NCBI RefSeq assembly: GCF_002575655.3
Contig: NC_053040.3
Span: forward strand, 360,838,267 to 360,902,266
Direction of reading: 5' to 3'
DNA: 64,000 bases
Source: Aegilops tauschii subsp. strangulata
Taxonomy: Eukaryota; Streptophyta; Magnoliopsida; Poales; Poaceae
The notes under the pieces are model-generated. The model had not been told where the DNA came from. It worked only from the letters and a program-made list of their open reading frames with translations, and searched no databases. Position 1 is the stretch's first letter. Each line of letters opens with the position of its first letter. Shown here piece by piece: positions 34,311 to 45,240 of the stretch. The position numbers were made by a program, and so were the translations under genes.

Positions 34311-37300
34311 CTAACACTCAGGCGTTGCACATTGCAGCGCCGTCTTGATCTTCTTGATAGTGCAGGAGATAAGATTGTTCACGGTCTCGACCGATTCCAC
34401 GGTGAGCTTGGCGGTGGGCTGGCTGTTCACAAGAATCTGGAATGCCACGGTCAGCAGAGAACCGCCGGTCTTGTGCTCGCTGCCGATGCTAGGACCGTCG
34501 GGCAGAATGGCAAATCCAGATGGCAGCAGAGCAACATAGGTGGAGTCCCCGCCGTTCATGACGAGCTGCATTGCAGGGATATCCACAGGAGCGTATACAA
34601 CAATCGACCCGGATGCATCAGTGCACGTTTCCTGAAGGATCAGCATGCTGCTCTGGTTGGCACTCATGGCCTGCAGCAGAAGGTATGAATAATTAGAAAA
34701 AAAAAATATAACATTTGGTAGTATCAATAGTAAAACTCAAAATGTCCAGAACAAAAATGTTGAAATTTTGATGGAGCAGCCAATAGTTCGTATCTGACAA
34801 TTAAACAGTTTAGAATCGAGAGTACATGGCACATTTTCTGCACGAGGAAAGGTGGGGTTCTTCTTTTCTTTTCTTACGAAGTCTTTGGGATCAGGATCTA
34901 CACGATCTGCACAAAGGATCCGGGACAGCTTTGGGTTTGGATTCTAACACTTTGTACGCATTACAAAACAGTAATGAAAGTTGTCAACCTGACACCTTTT
35001 CAAGCAGATCTGCGCCTCGTTCCCCAGTTTGGTCCCAGTTTTGGACCCTTCCGCAGACGTTGTGTAAAAGTGTGGCGCTACTCATTCTAGACTTTCTAGT
35101 CGGCTTTAGCTTTTGGCCCATGATTACGACCTCTTTTCAGCTGCCCTAGACTCCTAACAGTACTTGATGGAAAGTTGCCAGACTTTTCTTTGTGATCTCC
35201 TTGTCATCATTGGTTCACAACATAGTGATTATTACTGGATAATGGATATGGTGTTGTAGTGTTATTCTATGTGACAGCTCCCAGACTATTGTCAGCTAGC
35301 CTATATTTGTGACATCCAGAAACTTTTCCATGTATGTAAAACATTTCCAAAGTTCAGTAAGCTGTTTGTGATGTCAGTGGTCAGCTAGAAAGTGACGTAA
35401 AATGGAGTGCTAAATCATTTTATTAATCAAGTACTAAATCCATCTAAGTACACTTCAAAAATTATGCACAGCCATATACCAATTCATGGGTAAGCATGTG
35501 GAACAAACAACAAAAAAGTTGCAGGTTCATATCTGATATAGTGAAAGTGATGTGCCATACCCTAGACATATCGCCATTCTGGGAAAACCTCTTTAACCAG
35601 TTAAGAGTTAACTATTAAAGAAGTAATGGAACAGAAGCAGATTAAGTAATACTCACACTGGCTCTGAGGAGGGATACCGAATTTCCATTCTGATGTCCCT
35701 TTGCAATTCGAGCCATCTCCTGCATGGGCCCTCCATTACTGAGGATGTCCCACTCGGCACGCAGCTGTTCATCACGCAGAAAGTCGAACAACTTCTCAGG
35801 GGCAATAGGCACCCATACAGATGTGGCGGCACTCAGCACCACCCCTGGTGGCTCCCCAGGCTCGCTCACGCTCTTTCGTGCCATGACACGCACATCCTCA
35901 GCGATGCTGCCTGTTGCACCATCCAGCTTGCTCCATTCACGTGCAGATGATGCGCTCACCCCCGCACAGAAGTTCTCCGTCATCCTGCGTGCGAGCTTCA
36001 GCATGCTACGCTTACCCTCTTGCGATATAGCTGGCACCAAATGCAACATATTATTATTGACATTCTAAATAAGTGTACTTACCAAAGTATTATTTCGAAC
36101 AGAATAGAATTATTGCAAAAGTAGTAGTCTTATTTGTAAAGTAGTAAGCTACTTGATAAAATGGGGTCTTAATATTAAAATGCAGCTAGCGTGTGTTATT
36201 TGGCATAGAAACAGTGAGCTTTACAAGGTGTACATGGAAAATGGGAAAGGTTCCGAAATTTCTGTACCTGTTGGTTCATTAGGTGACACTGTAGCAGAGG
36301 ACATGAGGATGGCCAGGCATTCACACTGGCGCTGCAGAGTGGCGAGCCAACGGCTGGCGCCAAAGGCAAGACCAGATCGGAGAAGTGGTCGGTAGAACTG
36401 ATGGACAGATGCCTCATCGTATTCAGTATGCTCAACCCATGTGACCTACAGGGTAAATGCATCTGTTAGCCATAAATGCACGCCCACATGCAATTGTCTT
36501 GGGGTGTTGTAATACAACAACCGAGTTCTGAGCGCAATACAAACACACAACTGTGGGTACACAGTGCAGAGTGCAGAGATTAGATAGCTCTTTCTTTAAC
36601 CATATGATGTAGTACTTCTGTTTTGAAGTAAAAACGTGAAAACTACACATTGGGCAGTTTGCCAGTTAACCAGTCCCAAGATGTGGACCTACTGATGGTC
36701 CATGGGTTCCACCATAACTTCTAGTGTGCAATTGTTGAATTATAGTAGTTTGTACCAGGCATACCATTTTACTATTACTGTGGTGAGACTTGGAAAGGAT
36801 ACGTAAGAGATTTAGTAACATGGAAGGAAGGGATCCACAATAAGAAATGAAAACGGCTTGTGTATAAATAAAGGAAGAACTTACATCCAGAGCAAGATAA
36901 GAGCATATCTCTAGTTTTAATAGAATAGCAGATACTTCTGCACATGGATTTGCCAGCAAATTTTGACATCAGTCTGATGCTACATTGTTGATTTCTTGTC
37001 TGCAAACTCCCAAAAGATGCATATAGACTACTTCTAGAATATTTCTTCCTTTGAGATCTTAAAATAGATGTCATCAAAAAGTGATGCGTACATATAAGAC
37101 AGCGTGTGATCAAGGTGTTCGAGAAATGGAAGAACCCCCCCCCCCCCCCCCCAAAGTTCCTGGAACATTGACTAATTGCTCCTGAAATTGATCGCATAAC
37201 TCACAGGACTACTATTTACTTCAACAAACTAATAAAAGAGATCTATCATTGTGTTTTCACAAGAAAACGAGTTATTTCTCACTTGTGCACAACCAGTTTT

Positions 37301-39884
37301 TAAAGCAAATCAGTTTCCATAATCAGGTCCACATATTAAGAACGTCTCAAGATCTGTGCAAAGCTCAGGTACACAGACGTAACAAAGGAAATGAGCAAGT
37401 GTCGCAGATTTCAACATGTCAGGAACACCTTGAAAAAATACAAGACAATAAGTTACCCAAGGTGCTCCATCCAAGGGGTAGAAGCATCTAATCCCCTAGA
37501 AAAGTTGGTGGTTCAATTAAACAAGCAGATCAACATGCTTGGGTAATTGTGTTGGATCCACAGAAATGTTTAATTACTCCGGGTAGCTTGTTTAACCCAT
37601 CTCCTCGTTGACCAATTGATTTGTTTATGTGGGTGGTGGGTTCATGACCCTAACTAATCAATTAGGCCTTGACTTGTGAACACTATGTTGCATGGGCATC
37701 ATCAAATCACATTATAAATTAATCAGCAAGATAAAACAACCACTTCCGAAAACAACGCCACTCTCCCGAAATTCTAAGGGAGGGTACAGTGGTAGTGGAG
37801 AAGTAGTGGAAGTAACATGGTTACTTCTAATGCTCCCGGAAAACTCTGACCAGTTACTTTCGTGCAAACGTTCCAGTCGCAAACTACAGTGATCATAATG
37901 TTGGTTATTACCTTGCAGTAGCCATTGGGAGTATCTTGCATCACACAGCCGGAAGGTAGCCTCCTACACTTCAAGTTTGAGCCTGCGGATGTGGCAGCAG
38001 AATTTTGATTGCTCAATAATCCATCAATGGACACATCCACCACTGCCCAGGCACCCTCAGCCAGCTGCTTGCAAAACCTGAGAAAAATAACCTCCCTTAT
38101 GGGGACCAGAGGTGAGAGCACCTGCAGCTCAGCCTTCATCTGTTGCAAGAAAACACAAGTAAATATTAGCAACTCAGGTCACATGTGGCGACACTCATCG
38201 CATATAATGGACACTGGGGACTGTTAGGCACTTACTAGCAGCAACGCTCCATTTCTGCTTCCACCAATGCCGTTAGACACCTCCTCAAGGATTGTGGCCT
38301 TAGCAATCATGCATGAGAACATGTCGGACCACCGCCTCTGTGAAATGAATGGAGAAACATCAGTATAGTAAGCATAGTATAAGCACCTTTTATAAATAGG
38401 AACAAATATAAGAAGGGGAAAAGTATGAGCTTGAACCTCGTCCATAAGGGTCTCTACAAGGGCAACACTATTGTCGATGATGACCAGGCCGGACTCCCTA
38501 GAGGCCTCAGACACAAATCCAACAGGCTTCATGCCAATGCAATGCTGGGAGGAGTGGAGATACTCCTCAAAGTTGAGTGACTCCTTGTCCGGAAAACCAG
38601 GCGATCCCGTAACCCACAAAGGATCATCGGTCTGTGCCATCTTGACAAGTTCATCCATTGCGCTAATTGCAAGCTCCAAGAACACAGACCTGTCAATGTC
38701 CACCATAGATGCTAAAGCAGGCCCGGTGGCCCGTGCTGGTGTGATGACGGTGCCCATGGAGCTTGAGGCACCCCCGGCATACTCACTCATCATACCGTGC
38801 ATCGAAGGCTGCATAGACCCTATGCCACCGATTCCCCCGACTGCTAGCTCCAGTGAGGAGTTTGGCAAGGGCATCGACAGGTGTGGCTGCAGCTGGAGCG
38901 GCGACAGAAGGGACACGGGCTTGCCGAGGAACTTGGTGGCAAGGGTGCAGACACGGTTGAGTTCGTCCTTGAGCCGTGCATTCTCGATGCGCAGGTGCTG
39001 CTCCTCAAGGGAGACCTCCCCGAGCATGGCCGGGCTGCCGCAGCCGCCGCACATTGGGGTGCGCATGGCCTCCCTGATGGTCAGGTTCTCCGTGCGCAGC
39101 TTTTCATTCTCCTGCTTCAGCAGCGCGTTCTCGTGCCGCTCCAGTTGCGTCTGGGCGCGGAAACGACGCGTCAGGATTCGCACGAGACCCCGAACGGGCC
39201 AAATGAGAAATGGATCGCGGATGGTAAATCTACCTTCATCTGCGTGCGGCGGTTCTGGAACCAGAACTTGACCTGCCGCGCGTCGAGGGAGAGCCTCTTG
39301 CTGAGCTCGGCGCGCTGCTTCTCGTCCGGGTGGGGGCACTCCTTGAACAGCCTACACGAGGCGGAGAGGACGACGAACGAACCCATGCATGAGAGGACAA
39401 GAGGGAAAAGGCGGAGAGAGAAGGTGGATGTAAATAGCTTTGGGCGTGGGCTCTTACGCTTCGAGCTCCTGGATCTGCTGCGGCGTGTGGCGGTGGTAGC
39501 GCTTCTTCCGCTTGCGGGGGTTGCTGCCGCTGGGCTCGGCGTCGTCGTCGTCGTCGCCGACGCCGGAGATGGCGTCCAGGTGGTCGCTCCCCGACCGGCT
39601 GTCGTTCTGCGCCTCCGCGTCCCTGGCCATCGCGCCGCCCGCGCCGTCAGCAAACATCCGCCCGCCTATGCCGCCGTCTCGGGCGCCGGCGTTGTCCTGA
39701 AAACGTTAAAAAAAACTCCACCAATCACCCACCGCGGCAAGGCGAAGCAAAGCGAAAGAGCGTTCCGGCCGTGACGACGTACCAGCCCGAGGGAGAGCGC
39801 GGGCGAGGACGAGAAGGCGCCGGCGTAAGGGAACTGCATGCCGCCGCCTCCGCCGCCGCCGTCGAAGAGGCCCCCGAAGCTCAT
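34311..39884 (-). CDS. ROC4: HD-ZIP class IV homeobox transcription factor, ROC4-like, nine coding exons
   Basis: Exons on the minus strand: 39884-39783, 39696-39458, 39351-39234, 39150-38437, 38337-38236, 38139-37912, 36445-36268, 36030-35657 and 34670-34311. All introns are GT-AG and the phases join to 804 residues plus TAG. Domains: Gly-rich start [10 protein letters not shown], acidic patch (about 82-88), homeodomain (about 95-155, with [13 protein letters not shown]), leucine zipper-loop-zipper (154-225, loop CGGC), START lipid-binding domain (about 305-545, from [19 protein letters not shown]) and the conserved START-adjacent C-terminus. HD-ZIP IV proteins are nuclear regulators of epidermal cell fate that bind L1-box DNA as dimers. 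Recalled rice ROC4 is about the same length and shares the start, so orthology is likely. No break was seen. Confidence 0.93.
36446..37911 (-). other. Large intron of the homeobox gene with an 18-base poly-C run
   Basis: The longest intron (1,466 bases) separates exon 6 from exon 7. It holds a run of 18 C at 37135-37152, read as poly-G in the transcript sense. No transposon terminus or coding sequence was recognised. Its neighbour, the last intron (34671-35656), is 986 bases and equally plain. Confidence 0.8.
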
Positions 39885-40230
39885 CCTCCCACGTCCCCCG
39901 GGAGGAGCAGACACGACACGAGTGCAGACCCGCGTCGCCTTTTCACCGTCTCTATCCTGCGTCCCAAAAAGGGCCTGCGCCCTGGATCTGCACACCTCAC
40001 GACCCGAATCCTCGGCTGCGTGTGGCTCTGGACGGGGTGGAGATAGAGAGAGAGACTCGCCCCGCCTCGCCTCGGCCACCCTCTTTCTACTACCACTGCT
40101 ACCTCTACGAGATTAGGCTCCTCCTCAAAACCCTAACCCTCCACGGCGAGGGGAGGATTAGAATAAGGAGAGGAGAGGAGAGGAGAGGCGAGGGCGAGGC
40201 GGGCGAGCGAGCGAGAGCCGGCGATTAAAG
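39885..40230 (-). promoter_or_regulatory. 5' leader and proximal promoter of the homeobox gene
   Basis: Upstream of the ATG the minus strand is rich in CT runs (plus strand GAGAGAGAGAC near 40050, GGAGAGGAGAGGAGAGG near 40166-40190), common in plant 5' leaders. The reading frame stays open for 65 codons above the chosen start, with another ATG at 40079. The start at 39884 was preferred because the family begins MSFGG. No clear TATA box or L1-box was found. Confidence 0.5.
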
Positions 40231-41243
40231 AAAGCTTTATGCACGGGGGGGTGGGAAGGGAACGGGAGGGTCAAAACGGCAAGACGACGATACGAGGGGA
40301 GCGATGGGGGGAGGACTCCCCGGGTGTGGACGCACGGAAAAAGGGTGGGGAGAAACGCGAGGCGCTGACGCTGATGCAGCGCAGTCAAACGGGCGGTGCG
40401 GTGCCTGTTTTTTGTTGCCTTCCGGCGCTCCGCTTACTTTCTTGCGCGGAGCCGCGGAGGGCCGTCCGTCCGGTCCGGGCCCGTTTCGTCCCCGCCTCCA
40501 CGGCGTCGTGTGTGCTAGCTCCTCTGGCTAGCACGTTCAAAAAAAAAAAAAAAGCTCCTCTGGCTGGCCCGACCAGCGCGCCGGCTCCTTTGCTTGCGTG
40601 CCGGGGCCAGTGAACCCGTTTCCGTTTCATCCGTGGGCTGCTCACTAACCGTGTTGCTTGAATTATTTTTTTGTTAATAATAATAATAACGTGACGGTGC
40701 GAATGATTTTTCAGACCGTTTGTGGCAGCTCTCCCAGGCGATCTGGAGTAAATCAGATTTATTCGGATCTCTTATTAGTGATGAGGAATCTCCTATTCAT
40801 GGGCACGCGTCTTCTTGACTCTCTCTTTCTTCCCAAGTATCGACACGGCGTAGAGCATGTCTGACAAGCTGAATCAAGCAATGGTTGTGATAGGGCGAGA
40901 CATCGTTGTTGGTGGCGGGTGACGATGGATAATTTTGTTGGCGGTGTCGTAAAGTCGGTATAACTATATAAAACAAAAGCTTGGGAGTCAACGTAATGAC
41001 AACTGCGGCGGGCGGGCGGAGAGACAGGGTAGGAGTGACGATGGTCGGGAAAGGATAATGCTGAGGCGGTTGCCGGATAAAAGGAGAAGGTGCCGATTCA
41101 CCAAATGCTAGTTAAGACTAATAAATAGATTGGTTGTTTTATTGAGTATATGATAGGGTAAAAGGAGTATATGATAAATAGGTTGTCACGTGACCTGTTA
41201 AGGCAAAAATTCATTATGGCGTAAATTTCCTTCCAAAAATAAT
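40231..41243. other. Upstream intergenic sequence of the homeobox gene
   Basis: About 1 kb with no gene recognised. It includes an A-run (40540-40554) flanked by the near-repeat AGCTCCTCTGGCTAGC / AGCTCCTCTGGCTGGC and a TAATAATAATAA microsatellite near 40676-40690. It ends at the old Gypsy LTR. Confidence 0.5.
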
Positions 41244-41454
41244 TGTTAGGGACCCAACTTGCCAGCCGTCCACAAAGAAGGCCGGGAGGAACAGGAGATC
41301 CCAAGGTACAGTGCGACGAATGGATGTGGTAACCGACAGGCCCAGCATCCACGCATGGCTGGGGGCATCATATATGCAAGTTGAGATTGGCGGCTGGTTG
41401 TTCTTCCTCGCCTACTCCCTCATCCCCTTTTTCCATTCTCTCTTCTTTCCTCCT
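41244..41454 (+). mobile_element. Old LTR, left part, split by the Tat element
   Basis: Begins TGTTAGGGACCCAACTTGCC. It breaks at 41454 where the Tat element inserted after CTCCT (41450-41454). The rest of this LTR continues at 54516-54588 and ends ...GATCCTATCA, directly before a TGGTAT-type primer-binding site. The reconstructed LTR is about 280 bp. Confidence 0.65.
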
Positions 41455-41972
41455 TGTTGAGGATATAAACCTTAGAGTCACCCGCCGGAAGGGGCCGGGT
41501 TACTCATAAGGGTCGTCATCTGAAGCCTGGCGCTAAGCCTGAAGACGGTGGGCCAAAGATGGGCTTAAGACTCGGAGATGGCTTAAGGCCTGTAGTGATA
41601 AACCGCCGTATGGCGAGACTTGTAGTGTAAGGCAAGAATAGTTGAGAGTCCGAGCCGGACACTTTTATGAGCCGGCCGGGACTCTGAGAGCCGCTGGGCG
41701 TCAACCTCTCTATATAAAGGGACGACCCGGCAGCGGTTTAGGGACAAGAAAGATCTCATCGAGAGCCGGGCATAGCAGTTAAGCTCCCTGGTCATCGAAA
41801 CCCTAATCAATACCACCTCAACTGGACATAGGCTTTTACCTTCACCGTAAGGGGCCGAACCAGTATAAATCCTCGTGTTCCTTGTCCCATTAACCCCTTC
41901 AAGCTTCCTAGCGGCGATGTCTCCACGACTAAGTCCTAGCTTGAGGACATCTGCCGTGACAATTCCACGACA
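41455..41972 (+). repeat. 5' LTR of the Tat element
   Basis: Runs from TGTTGAGGATATAAACC to ATTCCACGACA. A TATA box (TATATAAAG) lies at 41711-41719, followed by the presumed transcription start. Confidence 0.95.
41711..41719 (+). promoter_or_regulatory. TATA box of the Tat LTR promoter
   Basis: CTCTCTATATAAAGGG gives a consensus plant TATA box; the same box is kept in the 3' LTR at 54249-54257. Position about 260 bases before the LTR end fits a U3-R-U5 layout. Confidence 0.7.
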
Positions 41973-41973
41973 G

Positions 41974-41991
41974 TTGGCGCCCACCGTGGGG
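41974..41991 (+). other. Primer-binding site of the Tat element
   Basis: TTGGCGCCCACCGTGGGG starts one base after the 5' LTR. Its TGGCGCC start fits a tRNA 3' end; which tRNA was not decided. A diverged copy (TAGTGCCCACTGTGGGG) follows the related LTR at 56205. Confidence 0.8.
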
Positions 41992-42060
41992 CTGGCGCAC
42001 GGTGGATTTGAGTTCTTGAAGGACAGCTTCGAAGGGCTCAAGGGATACGCTGTGGGCCGG

Positions 42061-44427
42061 ATGACCAAGAGTCGTCGTGGCAAGCTCTACATCGACGATG
42101 CAAGCTGGGGCCCCGACGCCGGCTCAATTGAGTACGGATACCGGGTCCCCTTCGGCGGAATTCATGTTTTCATTGGCAAGATTGGTGAGCCGGGCCCTGA
42201 GCCGGAACTCTGCGCCGAGCTCATCGAGACGGCTCAGCGCGCACGCCCCGCCCGGGCCCTGCCTGCCTTGAGGCATGCTTTTGTGGGATGTGTCCATGGA
42301 GGGCACTCTGACAGATCTGGATCTGGTGATGAGACGGCCGCCGGCTCTGACGGCGAGTCGTCCACAGATGAGTCAAACTCGTTGTATCAACTTCAAGATG
42401 GTAGGCTCATGGGTTGTTCCGATGGTGACAGTATTCCGGACCCGTTTGAGCCGCCGAGCCGGGTCGAAATCTTCATGGCCGGAGCGCAGCCTGTTCAGAA
42501 CCCTGCTGCTGGGGCAGGAAACCCAGTGCCTTCGCCGGCTCAGGTGCTGATGGATCTTACGGACAAGATGACGGCCCTGTTGACCGCCGCGGTTGACCCG
42601 GCGGATCAAGCTCAGCATGACGCGGAGGTGGCGCAGTTAAAGTTAGATCTAGTGAAAGCCAAAGAGGATCTGGCAGCGGAAGGGATCAGGATGGCTGCGG
42701 AGAGGGCGGCTCTCGACGCCCAAACCCAGTTGATTCAGGCGCAGTCCTTCCGGCTCACGATGGATCAAAACACGTCCAATGAGGTTATGAGAAGGAGGCA
42801 TCAAAAGGCCCAATCTCGACTCCCTCCGGTTTACGATCCACGAAACCTCTTCAACACGCCAGGTGCAGGGTCTAGTAACCCGCCAGGGATCATAGTGCCC
42901 GGGTCTGGGACCCCTATTCAGCCACAAGTGATGGGGCCTCCCCGGGTGCACCCTGCCCCGCCTCAGTACGTGCCAATTCCACCGGGTCATTATGCTAACC
43001 CGCTGGAGAACATGGTCGCCGCAGCAGCGCGGCTAGCGGCCCTCCCAATTGACGGCGATTCTCCGACGACTATTGAAACCCGCCGGGTCAGGGAACTCCT
43101 TCAAACAGCACTGGCGTAGCAAGAGGCGTACTCTTACAGCCGGGACAGGATCCACTCGACCCCTCGTCCAGGCCGGAGCCCGAGTTATAGCAGACACATG
43201 GTCTCAGCGACCGGCTCAAGTAATGTCCGACGCCATGACCCGCCCCCTGGCCATGGCCCGGCTCATAACGGAGCCTTTCACGCAGCAGACCAAGACAGAG
43301 CGCGGCAAGAGGCGGAGTAGGTGCCTCAGTTGACGGCTTACCAGACTCCCTCGGCTTATCCGACGACTTCCGTCGATGTGGGTATCCCTACCAGGACTGG
43401 AGGTGTCCTTTGTTTAGTGCCAGCTCTCCGCAATGAGCGTCTACCCAAGGACTTCAAAGGCCCTAGGAAGGTGCCTAATTACACGGCTGACTTACAACCC
43501 ACAGCCTGGATCGAGAGTTAGGAGATGGCCATGGAACTGCTGGAAGTCAATGAAGCGGCAATGGCCAAGTACTTCACCATGATGTTGGATGGGACCGCCC
43601 GCACTTGGTTGAAAGGGCTACCACCGAATTCCATCTGGTCTTGGGCTGAGCTGAAAGCCCGGTTCATCCAAAACTTCAAGGATACCTGTAGGCAGTCTAT
43701 GTCAATTATGGATTTGACTAACTGTAAGCAGCAGGAGGGTGAGTCTACGACACATTGGGTTCGCCGGGTTAAGGAGATAATACATTCCTCTGACAAGATG
43801 GATGCCGGCTCTGCAGTCTTAATGTTGGAACAGAATTGTCGTTTCGTGCCCCTGAAGATGAAACTCGGGCGGCTTAAGCGCGACTGCAATGATATGGGTA
43901 CACTGATGGCGGCTCTCGTCAAGTACGCCGATTCTGATAGTACCAAGGACCCCGCTTCAGATGATGAAAGGACAGGGAAGGGAAAAAAGAACGGCAATGG
44001 CAAGGGTCCTCAGCATAACCCGGGGAACCAAGGAGGTGGCAAGCGCAAGGCCGATGGCAGCCTAGAATTTGTAGCCAACGCCAGCTCACAGGGTAATAAC
44101 CAGCGACGCAAGGGGAGGCCCCCTCCCCGAGCCGGCGGGTCAGGCCCGACGCTGGAGCAGCTGTTGAATGAGCCTTGTCCAAGGCATGGCTCTAGAGAGA
44201 AGCCAGCTACTCATCTATGGAAGGATTGTGCAATCATGAAGGCCTTTAAGAATTCCAACGCCTTTAACGGAAACAGTGGCCCGGGCGGCGGCTCAGGCGC
44301 CGGCGGCTTTCATGGCCTGGGCGGCGGCTCAAATTCTAATCCTCAGAACGGTCAAGGGGGCTTTAATCAGCAGTCTGGCCAGGGTCATCAACAGCAGCAG
44401 GGGGGTTATCAGACCAATCCAAAGTAG
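42061..44427 (+). pseudogene. Tat gag, interrupted by in-frame TAG codons
   Basis: The start is set at the ATG at 42061 (MTKSRRGKLYIDD), behind the primer-binding site. Frames above it run into the LTR. The N-terminal part is followed by a Gln/Ala-rich helical stretch and a Pro-rich linker (42840-43020). The capsid-like core has TARTWLKGLPPNSIWSWAEL and ARFIQNF (43590-43680). The C-terminus has a C-X2-H-X8-H-X4-C cluster (44175-44230) and a Gly/Asn/Gln-rich tail. In-frame TAGs at 43117, 43318, 43519 and 44425 break it; otherwise the frame stays open. Confidence 0.85.
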
Positions 44428-45240
44428 CTTAGCGGTGGACAGTATCATGTATTTACCACCAGTTTGTGTAAGCGAGATCAGAAGCTTCATAAGAGGGCTG
44501 TGAATGCTGTTGAGCCGGCGGTTCCACACTACTTGCGGTGGTCTGAGCAGCCTATAGTGTGGAGTAGGGAGGATCACCCTCCCCGGGTGGATAATCCGGG
44601 TCACTTGGCCTTGGTGGTGGCTCCTCAGGTGGAAGGATATAAGTTCACTAAGGTACTCATGGATGGAGGCAGCAGCATCAACATCCTCTATTATGAGACG
44701 TTCCGTCGTATGGGGTTGATTGATAAGAACCTCAGCCAGTCAAACACTATTTTCCATGGTGTGGTACCTGGTAAGTCGGCTTATCCAGTCGGCAAGATCG
44801 AGTTGGAAGTGGCCTTTGGAGATGAGCACAACTACAGGGTGGAAAAATTGGCCTTTGAGGTGGTTAAGATAAGAAGTCCGTACCATGCCATATTTGGGCG
44901 GCCGGCTTACGCCAAGTTCATGGCACGGCCGTGTTACATGTATTTACAGCTCAAGATGCCAGGTCATAATGGGACCATTACGGTTCACGGCAGCCGGAAG
45001 GTGGCCCTGGAGTGTGAGGAAGGCGATGCAGCTTATGCACAATCTGTTTGCGCAACAGAGGAGTTGAAGTTTTACAAAGACAACGTTGACCCAACAGATA
45101 TGACCTCTCTGAAAAAGCCGACTACGAAGCATGAGCTAGCAATGAAATTTAAGTCGGCTGATGAGACTAAACTTGTTGATTTCGTTCCAGGAGATTCATC
45201 TCAGCAGTTTAGCATCAGTGCCAATCTGGATCCAAAATAG
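44428..45240 (+). pseudogene. Tat aspartic protease region
   Basis: In the same frame as gag. The catalytic motif is VLMDGGSSINIL (Asp codon 44662-44664), where most proteases have D-(S/T)-G. Further on is YHAIFGRPAYAKF, the usual G-R-x-x flap-end motif. It should cut the polyprotein into its mature parts. It is bordered by TAG at 44425 and TAG at 45238, so it cannot be made as part of one polyprotein without readthrough. Confidence 0.85.

Noticed and set aside
38471..39271. A 266-codon plus-strand frame
   Set aside because: Shadow of the well-supported minus-strand exons of the homeobox gene.
40520..40575. Poly-A flanked by the near-repeat AGCTCCTCTGGCT(A/G)GC as a possible SINE or processed insertion
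   Set aside because: The sequence between the repeats is only about 22 bases, mostly A. It is too short for a retroposon and more likely a small slippage duplication.
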